Virus record (IMG/VR): IMGVR_UViG_3300038701_000564
Coordinates: 1 to 23,864 of that record
Direction: 5' to 3' (one strand)
From: a virus
DNA: 23,864 nucleotides
Positions 1-6,533 of this stretch are shown here, in pieces. Position numbers and translations under genes: made by a program. Below the pieces are notes generated by a model. The model was not told where the DNA came from. It made no database searches and saw only the letters and a list, made by a program, of their open reading frames with translations. The first letter of the stretch is position 1; each line of letters opens with the position of its first letter.

Positions 1-101
1 GGAATCTACTTGACACTCAGGTAGGTGGCTTCGCCGGAGGAGGATTAGCGATAGCGATGACGACGACAAGGAGAAACCTACCTGAGTGTCAAGTAGATTC
101 C
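1..101. repeat. 26-bp perfect inverted repeat at window edge
   Basis: Bases 1-26 are the exact reverse complement of bases 76-101. The arms enclose 49 bp (27-75). The arm ends just inside (base 27 G, base 75 A) do not pair, so the inner border is sharp; the outer border may continue beyond base 1. Each arm contains TCTACTTGACAC, a sequence also found in part at the -35 region of the promoter at 13025-13053, but neither arm is followed by a convincing -10 box. The spacer carries the purine-rich stretch GGAGGAGGATTAGCG. It could be a real stem-loop (replication, terminus or regulatory site) or an assembly fold-back, because it lies at the end of the sequence. Bases 102-217 hold no gene that I can see. 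Confidence 0.9.
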
Positions 102-217
102 CCATCATACTTATGTCATAGTTGTGTCATGTTACCTGCTGGTTACGAGGATTGGCACGGTGTCTGCGTGGTAACTTAGTTGCCAGTCCAGTTGTCAAGT
201 GAAATCCCTGTCATGGA

Positions 218-361
218 TTAGTCATCGAGTAGTAGAACCCACTGACCACTGTCAAGTTGGTGACGGCAGCAGATATCACAGTAGCCGTCCGGCGTCTCAA
301 CCTGAATCACTGCGTCGTCTGGCAGCCCGAACAATTCCTCTATCAGTTCACGCTTGGTCAT
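218..361 (-). CDS. Small hypothetical phage protein (47 aa)
   Basis: A 47-residue ORF starts MTKRELIEELFGLPDDAV and ends in TAA at 218-220. GGGAG lies about 10 bases before the ATG, and an extended -10 promoter (387-395) sits just upstream, giving a leader of about 19 nt. The opening pattern (ELIEELFGLPDDAVIQVETPDG) resembles the many short phage proteins that begin with a helix and a 'pDa.v' turn followed by a beta strand; their function is unknown. A CxxCC group at residues 28-32 could bind metal or be chance. It is the last leftward gene before the terminal inverted repeat. I do not recognise a named family. Confidence 0.7.
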   Translation of the reverse strand: MTKRELIEELFGLPDDAVIQVETPDGYCDICCRHQLDSGQWVLLLDD

Positions 362-386
362 CCTTAGACTCCCGGCAGTAAGAGAG

Positions 387-395
387 ATTATAGCA
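387..395 (-). promoter_or_regulatory. Extended -10 promoter, leftward
   Basis: On the minus strand the sequence reads TGCTATAAT, a perfect extended -10 element. No good -35 lies 16-18 bp upstream, which extended -10 promoters do not strictly need. Predicted +1 is near 380, giving a 19-nt leader with a Shine-Dalgarno site before the 47-aa gene. The 125-bp gap 362-486 contains nothing else that I can support. Confidence 0.6.
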
Positions 396-486
396 TCCCG
401 AAATGGCTGTTACCACCAACTAACTATCTGTTCTGTTGCAAGTACTGCTGTGGCATGGAGTAGAAAAGTTTGGTGGGCCGGATAAT

Positions 487-678
487 TTACCCCTTCACCT
501 CGGCCGACACGGGGGTTTCGTCGTCCTGCCCCCTACTCATTCTAAGATACACCTTGCCATCTACCACGTCAAGTGAATTCACCAGAAAAGCTGACATGAA
601 CTCCGGGTGGTAGTAGTAGACGGGGAAGGGTTCTTCCATCTTGAGTAGGGCTTGTGCTAGTTCATAGCTGTCCATCAT
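487..678 (-). CDS. Hypothetical protein (63 aa)
   Basis: The protein starts MMDSYELAQALLKMEEPFPV. The ATG at 676-678 overlaps the TGA of the upstream gene (675-677), and GGAG lies 8 bases upstream, which fixes this start rather than the longer open frame. The layout is a short helix followed by strands (YYYHPEFMSAF, DGKVYLRMS), reminiscent of small phage accessory proteins with the same helix-then-hairpin order. No motif or family is recognised. It is the last member of a translationally coupled run of leftward small genes. Confidence 0.75.
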   Translation of the reverse strand: MMDSYELAQALLKMEEPFPVYYYHPEFMSAFLVNSLDVVDGKVYLRMSRGQDDETPVSAEVKG

Positions 679-881
679 GCCTTCTCCTTGATCTCGATAT
701 CGACTTCGATCATGGTGAACTTCAACCACGAACTCCCGAGGTATGGTGGGGCATCGCTATTGTAGAACGTGGCCGACAGTAGCTCCGTCTCCCACTCCTT
801 GGTCCACTGGTTCCAGTACGCATACCAGTGGGTCATCCCATCACCCATGATGGTTCTTGCTACGTAGCGTGTGTATTTCAT
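675..881 (-). CDS. Hypothetical protein (68 aa)
   Basis: The start is taken at 879-881 (MKYTRYVARTIMGDGMTHWY), where ATG overlaps the TGA of the gene before it (878-880) and GTGAGG stands 5 bases upstream. The open frame runs further upstream to 1040, but that part overlaps the preceding gene and lacks a ribosome site. The protein is rich in aromatic residues (WYAYWNQWTKEWE), with a beta-like C-terminal half (SSWLKFTMIEVDIEIKEKA). No family is recognised. Its stop overlaps the start of the next gene by ATGA, so the chain 1177-878, 881-675 and 678-487 is coupled. Confidence 0.7.
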   Translation of the reverse strand: MKYTRYVARTIMGDGMTHWYAYWNQWTKEWETELLSATFYNSDAPPYLGSSWLKFTMIEVDIEIKEKA

Positions 882-1177
882 GGCAGCCTCACAGTAGTAG
901 TGCAGGACCATTCCTGCTTCCAGTCCCACCACCTGTTGGTGGGCATACCAACCAGACACATGACAAGCCACTCCGGTATGTCTAGGTCTGCACCGATTGA
1001 CCGTGGTGTCCAGCAGCGATTCTGTATCATGTCCCTGCACTTACTGGCGAGTGGCCAGTTCAGGGACTGACAGGCGTCCTGCCACTTCTCCTTGCTGGTG
1101 ATGGGCCACCAAGATGGGGCACCATCGAACTTCGATCTCAGTAGGTCTTCTGTTGATTGTGGTAGTGGGCTAGACAT
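878..1177 (-). CDS. Hypothetical protein (99 aa)
   Basis: The start is ATG at 1175-1177 (MSSPLPQSTEDLLRSKF), preceded by GAGGAGTAGGTG; a GTG codon sits one position earlier. It is rich in tryptophan and cysteine (SWWPITSKEKWQDACQSLNW, LVMCLVGMPTNRWWDWKQEW). No known domain is seen. It lies between the 88-aa gene and the 68-aa gene and shares an ATGA overlap with the latter. A longer frame on the same strand overlaps its 3' half. I considered a frameshifted single gene but prefer two genes, because the ribosome site and the stop/start overlap fit so well. Confidence 0.65.
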   Translation of the reverse strand: MSSPLPQSTEDLLRSKFDGAPSWWPITSKEKWQDACQSLNWPLASKCRDMIQNRCWTPRSIGADLDIPEWLVMCLVGMPTNRWWDWKQEWSCTTTVRLP

Positions 1178-1180
1178 CAC

Positions 1181-1447
1181 CTACTCCTCTTCGGTACCGT
1201 AATGCGCTTCGCTTGCCAATGACTGCTCCATGAACTCACGGATGCGGGCTTCGAGTGCTGCACCCCTGAGACCGGCACATGGGCCACGTACCAAGTCTGC
1301 GAACGTGTGTGTCACTGACTTGTGGCCACCGTCCATAGTGAGTACGATCTCCCCATCTCCGTTGCGGTCAACCTCGCAACCAGTTGATGGGTCATAGACC
1401 GCCGCCTTACGCCAAGCCATTTCGTCGAATGTTTCTTTGAGTGCCAT
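1181..1447 (-). CDS. Hypothetical protein (88 aa)
   Basis: The start is ATG at 1445-1447 (MALKETFDEMAWRKAAVYDP), with GGAGGAGTAGGG directly upstream and the previous gene's stop at 1450. The N-terminal half looks like a beta-hairpin domain (DRNGDGEIVLTMDGGHKSVTHTF) and the C-terminal half is helical and acidic (GLRGAALEARIREFMEQSLASEA). No family is recognised and no catalytic motif is visible. It belongs to the tightly packed run of small leftward genes. Confidence 0.75.
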   Translation of the reverse strand: MALKETFDEMAWRKAAVYDPSTGCEVDRNGDGEIVLTMDGGHKSVTHTFADLVRGPCAGLRGAALEARIREFMEQSLASEAHYGTEEE

Positions 1448-1449
1448 CC

Positions 1450-2010
1450 CTACTCCTCCTCTAGTTTGTTTCGCCACCAGACGTATCCAGTCTGATCGAC
1501 AGTATCGTCACCCTTGATGATTCCAGCCCGAAGTCGGACGAGGCGACGGGCTTGCTTGAACTCACTAAGCATATCCGCCGCATCTGAGGATGTCAAGGAC
1601 AATTCCACACCGAATCTCTGCTTGATCCAGAGGGAAACGCGGTCTGCAATGTCCTGAAAGGCGTTCTCGGGTCCATATCCGTCCTGTCTGATGCCAATTC
1701 TGTCTGCCGCAAGCGAAAATAGGTCACTTTCTGGAAGAATTTGGATGTTTTCTTCCGTTTCTGGCGACTTTTCTTCACTTTCGGTACGTTTATACACACG
1801 ATATGTACCGTAACGGAACGGTTCGTCATCCCAAAAACCGCCATCCGGATCCTCGAACTGGTCGCCGGTCGCATCGACTACTAGACGGTCTGCGTATTTT
1901 TTGTTATCAATATCGCACACCCTGTCACCGACCACTGGGATAGTCCCAATGGGTTCAAACTTATCATCTTCCATCATCTTCTCCCAGACTAGGTCTCTTG
2001 AATTGCTCAT
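1450..2010 (-). CDS. DUF6378-like phage protein (186 aa)
   Basis: The C-terminal half (about residues 106-186) reads YGPENAFQDIADRVSLWI, then SLTSSDAADMLSEFKQARR, then DDTVDQTGYVWW. This matches the usual order of the phage DUF6378 domain: a 'YG.P..nF..ia..w' opening, an 'ls..dva.m...K.aR' helix and a closing 'D...DiaGY' helix. The domain is common in phages and its biochemical role is unestablished. The first 100 residues are acidic with beta segments and look like an extra domain or linker, longer than usual for the family. The ATG at 2008-2010 overlaps the TGA of the lipoprotein gene. Confidence 0.7.
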   Translation of the reverse strand: MSNSRDLVWEKMMEDDKFEPIGTIPVVGDRVCDIDNKKYADRLVVDATGDQFEDPDGGFWDDEPFRYGTYRVYKRTESEEKSPETEENIQILPESDLFSLAADRIGIRQDGYGPENAFQDIADRVSLWIKQRFGVELSLTSSDAADMLSEFKQARRLVRLRAGIIKGDDTVDQTGYVWWRNKLEEE

Positions 2011-2540
2011 GGCATTGATACCGTAATAGTTTTACCGTCGTCGTCAATCCTCCATGTGAAGGAGTTCGGAGATCGGTCAATGATCTTCCCGCGTGTCTCG
2101 TGAGTGGCTTGGTAGGCCGCATTGAAGCCAGTGCCCACGGTTGTGGTGAATCCAGCCCCATTATCTGGCAGATGCCCCCATCCGTTGTACTCGTCGCACC
2201 CCTCAACGTTGCCAGCATACACGGTCATAGTGCGCCAGTGCGGTCTAGAGCCCCACGAGTGCGTGTCTATGATGTAGCCATCCCAACGGAAGCACTCTAC
2301 TAACTGTTCCCCAGTGTCAAGAGTTATTTCCTGAATGACGTGGGAATAGTCGTGGTTGAATAGCCTGAATGAGACTGACACCCCATCGACGCTGTCCAAT
2401 TCCCCGTGGGACGCTAGTGATATCCCAATCGACGTGTCTTTTTCGCCAATCCGCACAGAGTGGGATGGGACGACTGCACACGATGTAAGAAAAGCTACCA
2501 GTATCAGGAGAATTGATAGGCGTCTGATGGGATTAGTCAT
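2007..2540 (-). CDS. Predicted phage lipoprotein (177 aa)
   Basis: The N-terminus has basic residues (R6, R7), a hydrophobic stretch (about 9-18) and the lipobox LTSC with Cys21, so a type II signal peptide and membrane anchoring are expected. The mature part has beta-rich segments (GVSVSFRLFNHDYSHVIQEI, ECFRWDGYIIDTHSWG) and two more cysteines that could form a disulfide outside the cytoplasm. GGAGG precedes the ATG at 2538-2540; the start overlaps the previous gene by 8 bases. Phage lipoproteins are known to cause superinfection exclusion or receptor blocking (for example T5 Llp and Streptococcus phage TP-J34 Ltp). That role is inferred here only from the signal peptide and the early-gene position; no sequence similarity is claimed. 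Confidence 0.75.
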   Translation of the reverse strand: MTNPIRRLSILLILVAFLTSCAVVPSHSVRIGEKDTSIGISLASHGELDSVDGVSVSFRLFNHDYSHVIQEITLDTGEQLVECFRWDGYIIDTHSWGSRPHWRTMTVYAGNVEGCDEYNGWGHLPDNGAGFTTTVGTGFNAAYQATHETRGKIIDRSPNSFTWRIDDDGKTITVSMP

Positions 2541-2901
2541 CGCTTACCTCCAGTTTCTCGCGGATTTTGGCTAGGGCAGTGAGAGCTATTTTCCCGAGCG
2601 TGTCTCGATCTACGCTGCACCAGCCCAAAGAATCCCTCGCGGATATCTTCTCAAGCCGCTCCACAGCAATCGCCAGCGAGTCGCCCTTCCGCTTGTTCTC
2701 GGCTTTGAGCGCGGCGAAAGCCCGTTCGCGCTTCTTGTGTAGCCTGATCTTCACGCACTCGAATAGCCGCTTTGGCGGGTCAATGCGGAAGTTTGTGTAC
2801 GGCGGCTTAGCGACACTCTGCATCTCGCCGTCGTCTGTGTAATCCTGCGGATCGTATTGCAGGTCGAACAGGAACGACCGGAAATCATCTTCGTAGCTCA
2901 T
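2533..2901 (-). CDS. Hypothetical protein, helical/basic (122 aa)
   Basis: The start is ATG at 2899-2901 (MSYEDDFRSFLFDLQYDPQD), overlapping the TGA of the upstream gene as ATGA. About residues 45-122 are a long charged helical stretch (VKIRLHKKRERAFAALKAEN, then DSLAIAVERLEKI and ALTALAKIREKLEV) likely to form a coiled coil or helical hairpin. No catalytic motif or family is recognised. It overlaps the lipoprotein gene start by 8 bases, so the two are probably co-translated. Confidence 0.75.
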   Translation of the reverse strand: MSYEDDFRSFLFDLQYDPQDYTDDGEMQSVAKPPYTNFRIDPPKRLFECVKIRLHKKRERAFAALKAENKRKGDSLAIAVERLEKISARDSLGWCSVDRDTLGKIALTALAKIREKLEVSDD

Positions 2902-3104
2902 GGCTTCACCTTTCTTGCGGCTTCTAGGGCGGCGTCCATCTTCTCCTCGGCAGCGTTGATCGCCTCCCATTCTGCGTCATAGGTTGCATCGTCATAGTGC
3001 GGCGTGTGGCCTATCTCTTTGACGCCAGCTTCCAGCGCCTCAACAACCGCCCGCCAAACATCCTCCGGCACCCTGACGAGCTTGGTTGTTGGTTCGTTAG
3101 TCAT
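2898..3104 (-). CDS. Hypothetical protein (68 aa)
   Basis: The start is ATG at 3102-3104 (MTNEPTTKLVRVPEDVWRAV), with GGGGAGTGGCGAG upstream; the open frame extends to 3269 but without a ribosome site. After a short strand (TKLVRVPEDV) the protein is almost entirely helical (WRAVVEALEAGVKEI, then DAEWEAINAAEEKMDAALEA). This looks like the small 'rvpe.vw..l' proteins common in phages, but no function is known to me. It is coupled to the next gene by ATGA. Confidence 0.7.
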   Translation of the reverse strand: MTNEPTTKLVRVPEDVWRAVVEALEAGVKEIGHTPHYDDATYDAEWEAINAAEEKMDAALEAARKVKP

Positions 3105-3117
3105 CTCGCCACTCCCC

Positions 3118-3495
3118 TCACCCAAAGACTCTTGAGAATATTTCATCCCGCTTCTTGCGGTAACGTGCTTCCTCTTCTGCTGGCGTGATAGGGTTCTCGT
3201 AGATGCAGGAGAACTTCTCTTCCTTCTTCTCGTTGGCGTGATCTGGGGCCCAACCCTTGAATGATACAAGCCCTGATGTGAGATTCCAGTCTTCCGGGAC
3301 GGGCTCGAATTTCTCTTTAGTGACCTTGGTATATCCCTCTGCCATCAGCCTCATCTCAATTGCTCGGCCCAACCCAGAAACCGAAAAGTTGCCGCATCCG
3401 TCAACCCCAGAAACCCAGAAGACACCGCTACCGATGTCACTATCGACCTCTACCCACCAACCATCTGAGTGTTCCCATCTGTCGCCAACTTGCAT
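3118..3495 (-). CDS. Hypothetical protein (125 aa)
   Basis: The start is ATG at 3493-3495 (MQVGDRWEHSDGWWVEVDSD), with GGAGG nine bases upstream and the nuclease stop codon at 3498. The N-terminal 45 residues are beta-rich with many aromatics and glycines (GWWVEVDSDIGSGVFWVSG). The C-terminus is charged and helical (TPAEEEARYRKKRDEIFSRV). No family is recognised. A possible promoter inside the upstream nuclease gene (3599-3626) could give this and the following genes extra transcription. Confidence 0.7.
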   Translation of the reverse strand: MQVGDRWEHSDGWWVEVDSDIGSGVFWVSGVDGCGNFSVSGLGRAIEMRLMAEGYTKVTKEKFEPVPEDWNLTSGLVSFKGWAPDHANEKKEEKFSCIYENPITPAEEEARYRKKRDEIFSRVFG

Positions 3496-3497
3496 CT

Positions 3498-4304
3498 CTA
3501 GCCACCTCCGAACGGGCACTGATGAAAGAACTGGCATCTCTGTCCCGTACACTCGATGCCTTCTCTTGACGCTATCGGGTACACACCCGACTCAATACAA
3601 TCTATCACATGCTGGATGCGTGTCAAGGTTCTTTCGCAATCTTTTTCACTTCTTTTGGTTGGGCCTCTGGTCAGTGCAGAGATACGCTTACCACCGTCTC
3701 GGCAGTACTCAAGTCTAAGGGATGGTGGTACTGACCCAGTCTCAAGTAGGCGTGCCAGTGCATATACGGAAAGCTGCTCACTCCTCTCTGCGAGGTCGGT
3801 CTTTGGTGTAGATGGCGACCCGGAGAACTTGAAGTCAACGACGGAGCCGTCCTGCTCGATCAAGTCGATACGTGCGTCCAGTTGCCAACCGGGCCGGTCG
3901 GGGATGTCGATCAACACCTTGTGCTCAGAGATCAACGGGTAGAACGTATCGAATCTCTTCGACAAGTACCAGCGTGAAGCATTCTTGACCCGGAGGAGTA
4001 GTTCATCAAGTACTGATGCGGGCGAGATGGCAGATAGCGAATCAACCAGTACACCACGCTCCTTCCACTCGTTATGGACTACTGCCATCCCGTGTGCCAC
4101 TGCTGCTGCAATGGTCGGTGAATCACCCTCTATGACGCGGGTAAAGGCATACTCCATAGCCGCATGGAACCCAGTGCCAGCGAGCATATTCGGGTTGGAT
4201 GGTCCACGATTGGTCGCACCATCCTCGTATGTTCTCCGGTACTTCTCTGGGCAAGCGAGATAGGTTGTCAGCGACGAGTTGCTTACTGTCTTCTTATTCG
4301 GCAT
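3498..4304 (-). CDS. Cas4/RecB-type PD-(D/E)XK exonuclease with Fe-S cysteines (268 aa)
   Basis: The start is ATG at 4302-4304 (MPNKKTVSNSSLTTYLACPE), with GGAG nine bases upstream; a longer open frame to 4460 has no ribosome site. It shows the RecB/Cas4/AddB nuclease signature: a first cysteine C18 in 'YLACPEKY', His47 (GTGFHAAM), Asp147 (ARIDLI), D157-F-K159 (VVDFKFS), Q177-L..YA (EQLSVYALA), and a C-terminal cysteine trio C252, C257, C263 (ECTGQRCQFFHQC). One early plus three late cysteines is the known 4Fe-4S arrangement of this family. The likely role is exonucleolytic DNA processing for phage recombination or host DNA breakdown. Its start overlaps the 78-aa gene by 11 bases. Confidence 0.85.
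   Translation of the reverse strand: MPNKKTVSNSSLTTYLACPEKYRRTYEDGATNRGPSNPNMLAGTGFHAAMEYAFTRVIEGDSPTIAAAVAHGMAVVHNEWKERGVLVDSLSAISPASVLDELLLRVKNASRWYLSKRFDTFYPLISEHKVLIDIPDRPGWQLDARIDLIEQDGSVVDFKFSGSPSTPKTDLAERSEQLSVYALARLLETGSVPPSLRLEYCRDGGKRISALTRGPTKRSEKDCERTLTRIQHVIDCIESGVYPIASREGIECTGQRCQFFHQCPFGGG
3599..3626 (-). promoter_or_regulatory. Possible internal leftward promoter
   Basis: The minus strand reads TTGACA (3626-3621), 16 bp, then TAGATT (3604-3599), preceded by TG one base upstream (extended -10). It lies inside the 3' part of the nuclease gene and would serve the genes from 3495 leftwards. Because it is embedded in coding sequence, chance is a real alternative. Confidence 0.35.
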
Positions 4305-4530
4305 CGTAGAACTCCGCATTCTGCATTTTCTCATACATTTCCAGTGCCCCCTTGGCAGCCTTGGCGAAGCTTTGAAATTTCCCCATGAACTTCCCAAAAC
4401 AGGTAAGAGAAAATGGACCGAACACCGAATCGCGGAGGTCGTTGATTCTGAATGGGCCATTCACCCACCCATTACAACCGCCCGGATTCGCCGCTGCATC
4501 TTCTGCCCATGGACCAGTTTCGGTTGACAT
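4294..4530 (-). CDS. Hypothetical protein (78 aa)
   Basis: The start is ATG at 4528-4530, directly after the previous gene's TAG (4531-4533), with AGGGGAAATAG as a weak ribosome site. It begins MSTETGPWAEDAAANPGGCN, continues with NGPFRINDLRDSVFGPFSLT, and ends in a helical segment (FMGKFQSFAKAAKGALEMYE). No family is recognised. It overlaps the nuclease gene by 11 bases, so it is probably translated with it. Confidence 0.65.
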   Translation of the reverse strand: MSTETGPWAEDAAANPGGCNGWVNGPFRINDLRDSVFGPFSLTCFGKFMGKFQSFAKAAKGALEMYEKMQNAEFYDAE

Positions 4531-4785
4531 CTATTTCCCCTGTAGTTCTAGGCGAACGTCTTCTGTAGTCTGGCAGACGTACCCAAAGTAATTCTGGACT
4601 CTGTCCGATTCCTTCTCGGAGTAGACCAGATAATCGTCAATGAAAATTGCAGATGCGTAGAAGCAGTACTCCTTCACGACTGTCCATCCATCTGCTGTCT
4701 GGTAGACGGAAGACACCCCGCACCAGCTTGAAGACTGCGCTGCATGGAACATTGCCACTTGACGTAAACGGAAGTTGCGGGTCAT
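4531..4785 (-). CDS. Hypothetical protein, possibly frameshifted N-terminus
   Basis: The C-terminal part looks like genuine protein (VSSVYQTADGWTVVKEYCFY, then FIDDYLVYSEKESDRVQNYF) and ends at the TAG 4531-4533. The start in this frame (ATG 4783-4785) has no ribosome site at normal spacing. A good site (GGAGG, 4809-4805) instead serves an ATG at 4796-4798 in another frame, which reads MDTSDDPQLPFTSSGNVPCS and stops at 4637. Removing one G from the GGGG run at 4716-4719 joins that N-terminus to this C-terminus as ...AVFKLVRVSSVYQTADGW. So the gene is either disrupted, mis-sequenced, frameshifted in translation, or really starts at 4785. The function is unknown. Confidence 0.5.
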   Translation of the reverse strand: MTRNFRLRQVAMFHAAQSSSWCGVSSVYQTADGWTVVKEYCFYASAIFIDDYLVYSEKESDRVQNYFGYVCQTTEDVRLELQGK

Positions 4786-4816
4786 CACTGGTGTCCATTC
4801 TTCGCCTCCGCGAGAA

Positions 4817-5449
4817 TTATGATTCGATCCTGTACCACTCTTTCAGGAATTTGTCTTTGGCTGTTTCGCAGTCCCAATGATACCCGATGGTGGTCTTGGC
4901 CAACTTGAACCATGGGCAACCAGACAGTTTGGGAATCATTCCCAGTGCTTCTTGGTCCAGACTGTCGTAGTTCAGGTGACCCTCACCTCTTAGGTGATCT
5001 GATTCAAGAACTAGGGCAATCACATCTGCGGTCTTGACATTGGGTGGCATGGACTTGGCCAGATGGAACTTCTGACGGATGACGGCATCTATGGTGTGTT
5101 CCAATCCACGCCAAGGCATAGCACCGTCTTGACCAGTCAAGATGCCCTTCACCGGACTTGGTGTGTCACCCATATAGGCTTCGTGGGCGTCGTGACCCAT
5201 CCCCTCTTTGAGCATCTCCCGCATCAGGAAACCCGACAGGTGGGGTGGTGGTGCATAGTAGTCAGTCACTGATACCGACAGGTAGGCAACCACTATAGAG
5301 TGCTGTGCCACAGAGAAAAATCGACTGGTAGCACCAACGAATCGCGGGATTCGTGACTGGTGTGTGGCTATATCCAAGATGTCTATCTGGTCTAACTGGG
5401 GCACTGGCAGATCGAACCTCTTGCCTGTGTATGTGACTATGTAGCTCAC
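4817..5449 (-). CDS. HD-domain phosphohydrolase (210 aa)
   Basis: The start is GTG at 5447-5449, five bases after AAGGAG; the open frame continues to 5479 without support. It begins MSYIVTYTGKRFDLPVPQLD. HD-family metal ligands are visible as His50 (FFSVAQHS), His86-Asp87 (GMGHDAHEAYMGD) and a likely later Asp in the helical C-terminus (LESDHLRGE). The order, 'TGK.fdl..p....I...DIA..lsr..RF.G' then 'SVAQHS' then 'HDA.EAY.gD...P.K', matches the YfbR-like phage/bacterial phosphohydrolases that act on nucleotides such as deoxynucleoside 5'-monophosphates. It is likely cytosolic and part of phage nucleotide metabolism, though the exact substrate cannot be read from sequence. Confidence 0.85.
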   Translation of the reverse strand: MSYIVTYTGKRFDLPVPQLDQIDILDIATHQSRIPRFVGATSRFFSVAQHSIVVAYLSVSVTDYYAPPPHLSGFLMREMLKEGMGHDAHEAYMGDTPSPVKGILTGQDGAMPWRGLEHTIDAVIRQKFHLAKSMPPNVKTADVIALVLESDHLRGEGHLNYDSLDQEALGMIPKLSGCPWFKLAKTTIGYHWDCETAKDKFLKEWYRIES

Positions 5450-5468
5450 GGCTACTCCTTTATCCGCC

Positions 5469-5690
5469 TCAGCCACCACCGATATTGCAGACTGCGCCTA
5501 GGGCTGCATCAATCTCTGCGAGACTCGGGGAAGACTTGATCTGTTCGATGGGACTTTCCACATTTTCTCGACAGTCCCCAATTTGCTGTATGAATGCTGT
5601 AAGCAACCTTATTTCCAGTGAGCCGGACGGCAGGTAGCGGAACTTGTCCCAACACTCTTGGGCTAACACCTTTGCTTCGTCTAGTCGCAA
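5469..5690 (-). CDS. Hypothetical protein (73 aa)
   Basis: No ATG is available; the first usable start is TTG at 5688-5690 (MRLDEAKVLAQECWDKFRYL), with only a weak purine stretch upstream, so the start is uncertain. The protein is mostly helical (SLEIRLLTAFIQQIGDC, then LAEIDAALGAVCNIGGG), with four cysteines in no clear metal pattern. It lies between the nucleotidyltransferase and HD phosphohydrolase genes, 18 bases after the former's stop. No family is recognised. Confidence 0.55.
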   Translation of the reverse strand: MRLDEAKVLAQECWDKFRYLPSGSLEIRLLTAFIQQIGDCRENVESPIEQIKSSPSLAEIDAALGAVCNIGGG

Positions 5691-5708
5691 GTCTAGTGGC
5701 TTTCGTGT

Positions 5709-6533
5709 CTAGCCCTTCACGTATGTATCAATGAGTTCGAGTACTTTCTTGGCGTCAACTAGACCCTTACGGACAAAGTCGTGGAACACAGCCACATCCT
5801 TGACTCTGCCAGCATTCACCTTGATTGCCATTGCATGTTCCATGGTGGCGACTGGCAGGTACATCCCAAGAGTCTTGGACCAGATCGGTACAGCTTCCTT
5901 CACGGCCTGCTTGAACAGTGGACCAGAACCATCGTCGAGACGGTACATCCAGTCCACCTTGACACCCTTGATCTGATAGTGCCCGTTGTCGTTCTTGTTG
6001 ATGACTGGACCCGGATCATGAGGGAAGGTGCCCTCTGGAAGACGATGTGTAGCTGCAATGTCGATATCCTTGGTGGCATACTTAGCACCATGCAGTTTGA
6101 ATGCGCCACCACCTATGACAGCCCAACGGTAGGGGTTCTCTTCGATGTCCCATCCGTCTTTCCAGTTAGTCATACCGTCCATCTCTGGATCGGAGTACTC
6201 GATCATCATCACCCCTGCTGGGGCAATCGGTCCACTAACCTTCTCAAGTTCCTTGAGTACACTCCACAGCTTGCGCTTGGATAGACTCTTCTCGGCCTTC
6301 TTTGGGGCCTTCATCATGGCGTTCCATTCCTTGTCCAGAATGCGTGCAGTGGGAGTGTCGTCTGGTACTGAACAGTCGTTTCTCTCCACGTTGGTTAGTG
6401 GACGCATCTTGCGCTTCCTTGCACGACCGATGAGGTCACGATAGGAGCGTGAATCATCCTTGTCCGCGTGCTTGCCCTTCGCCAGTTTCTTGAGTTTCTT
6501 GGGCTCGAATACCCGATGTCCACCTTCACTCAT
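5709..6533 (-). CDS. Nucleotidyltransferase-fold protein (274 aa)
   Basis: The start is ATG at 6531-6533 (MSEGGHRVFEPKKLKKLAKG), ATGA-coupled to the oligoribonuclease gene. The C-terminal domain (from about residue 134) has the polymerase-beta-like nucleotidyltransferase signature: GGG at 141-143 (WAVIGGGAFKLHGA), Asp156 and Asp158 (TKDIDIA), a third acidic residue Asp194 (VKVDWMYRL), and the closing 'EHAMAIKVNAGRVKDVAVFH' helices seen in AbiEii/DUF6036-type and related stand-alone enzymes. The first 100 residues are strongly basic (KHADKDDSRSYRDLIGRARK, KKAEKSLSKRK) and could bind RNA or DNA. All three catalytic acidic residues are present, so it is probably active. Whether it modifies tRNA, a protein or a small nucleotide is not readable. 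No partner antitoxin is obvious. Confidence 0.75.
   Translation of the reverse strand: MSEGGHRVFEPKKLKKLAKGKHADKDDSRSYRDLIGRARKRKMRPLTNVERNDCSVPDDTPTARILDKEWNAMMKAPKKAEKSLSKRKLWSVLKELEKVSGPIAPAGVMMIEYSDPEMDGMTNWKDGWDIEENPYRWAVIGGGAFKLHGAKYATKDIDIAATHRLPEGTFPHDPGPVINKNDNGHYQIKGVKVDWMYRLDDGSGPLFKQAVKEAVPIWSKTLGMYLPVATMEHAMAIKVNAGRVKDVAVFHDFVRKGLVDAKKVLELIDTYVKG

Noticed and set aside
76-101. Promoter in the terminal inverted repeat (TTGACA in both arms)
   Set aside because: No acceptable -10 box at 16-18 bp on either strand.
878-1040. Single gene with a frameshift joining two overlapping minus-strand frames
   Set aside because: A normal ATGA overlap at 878-881 with GTGAGG upstream explains both frames as two coupled genes.
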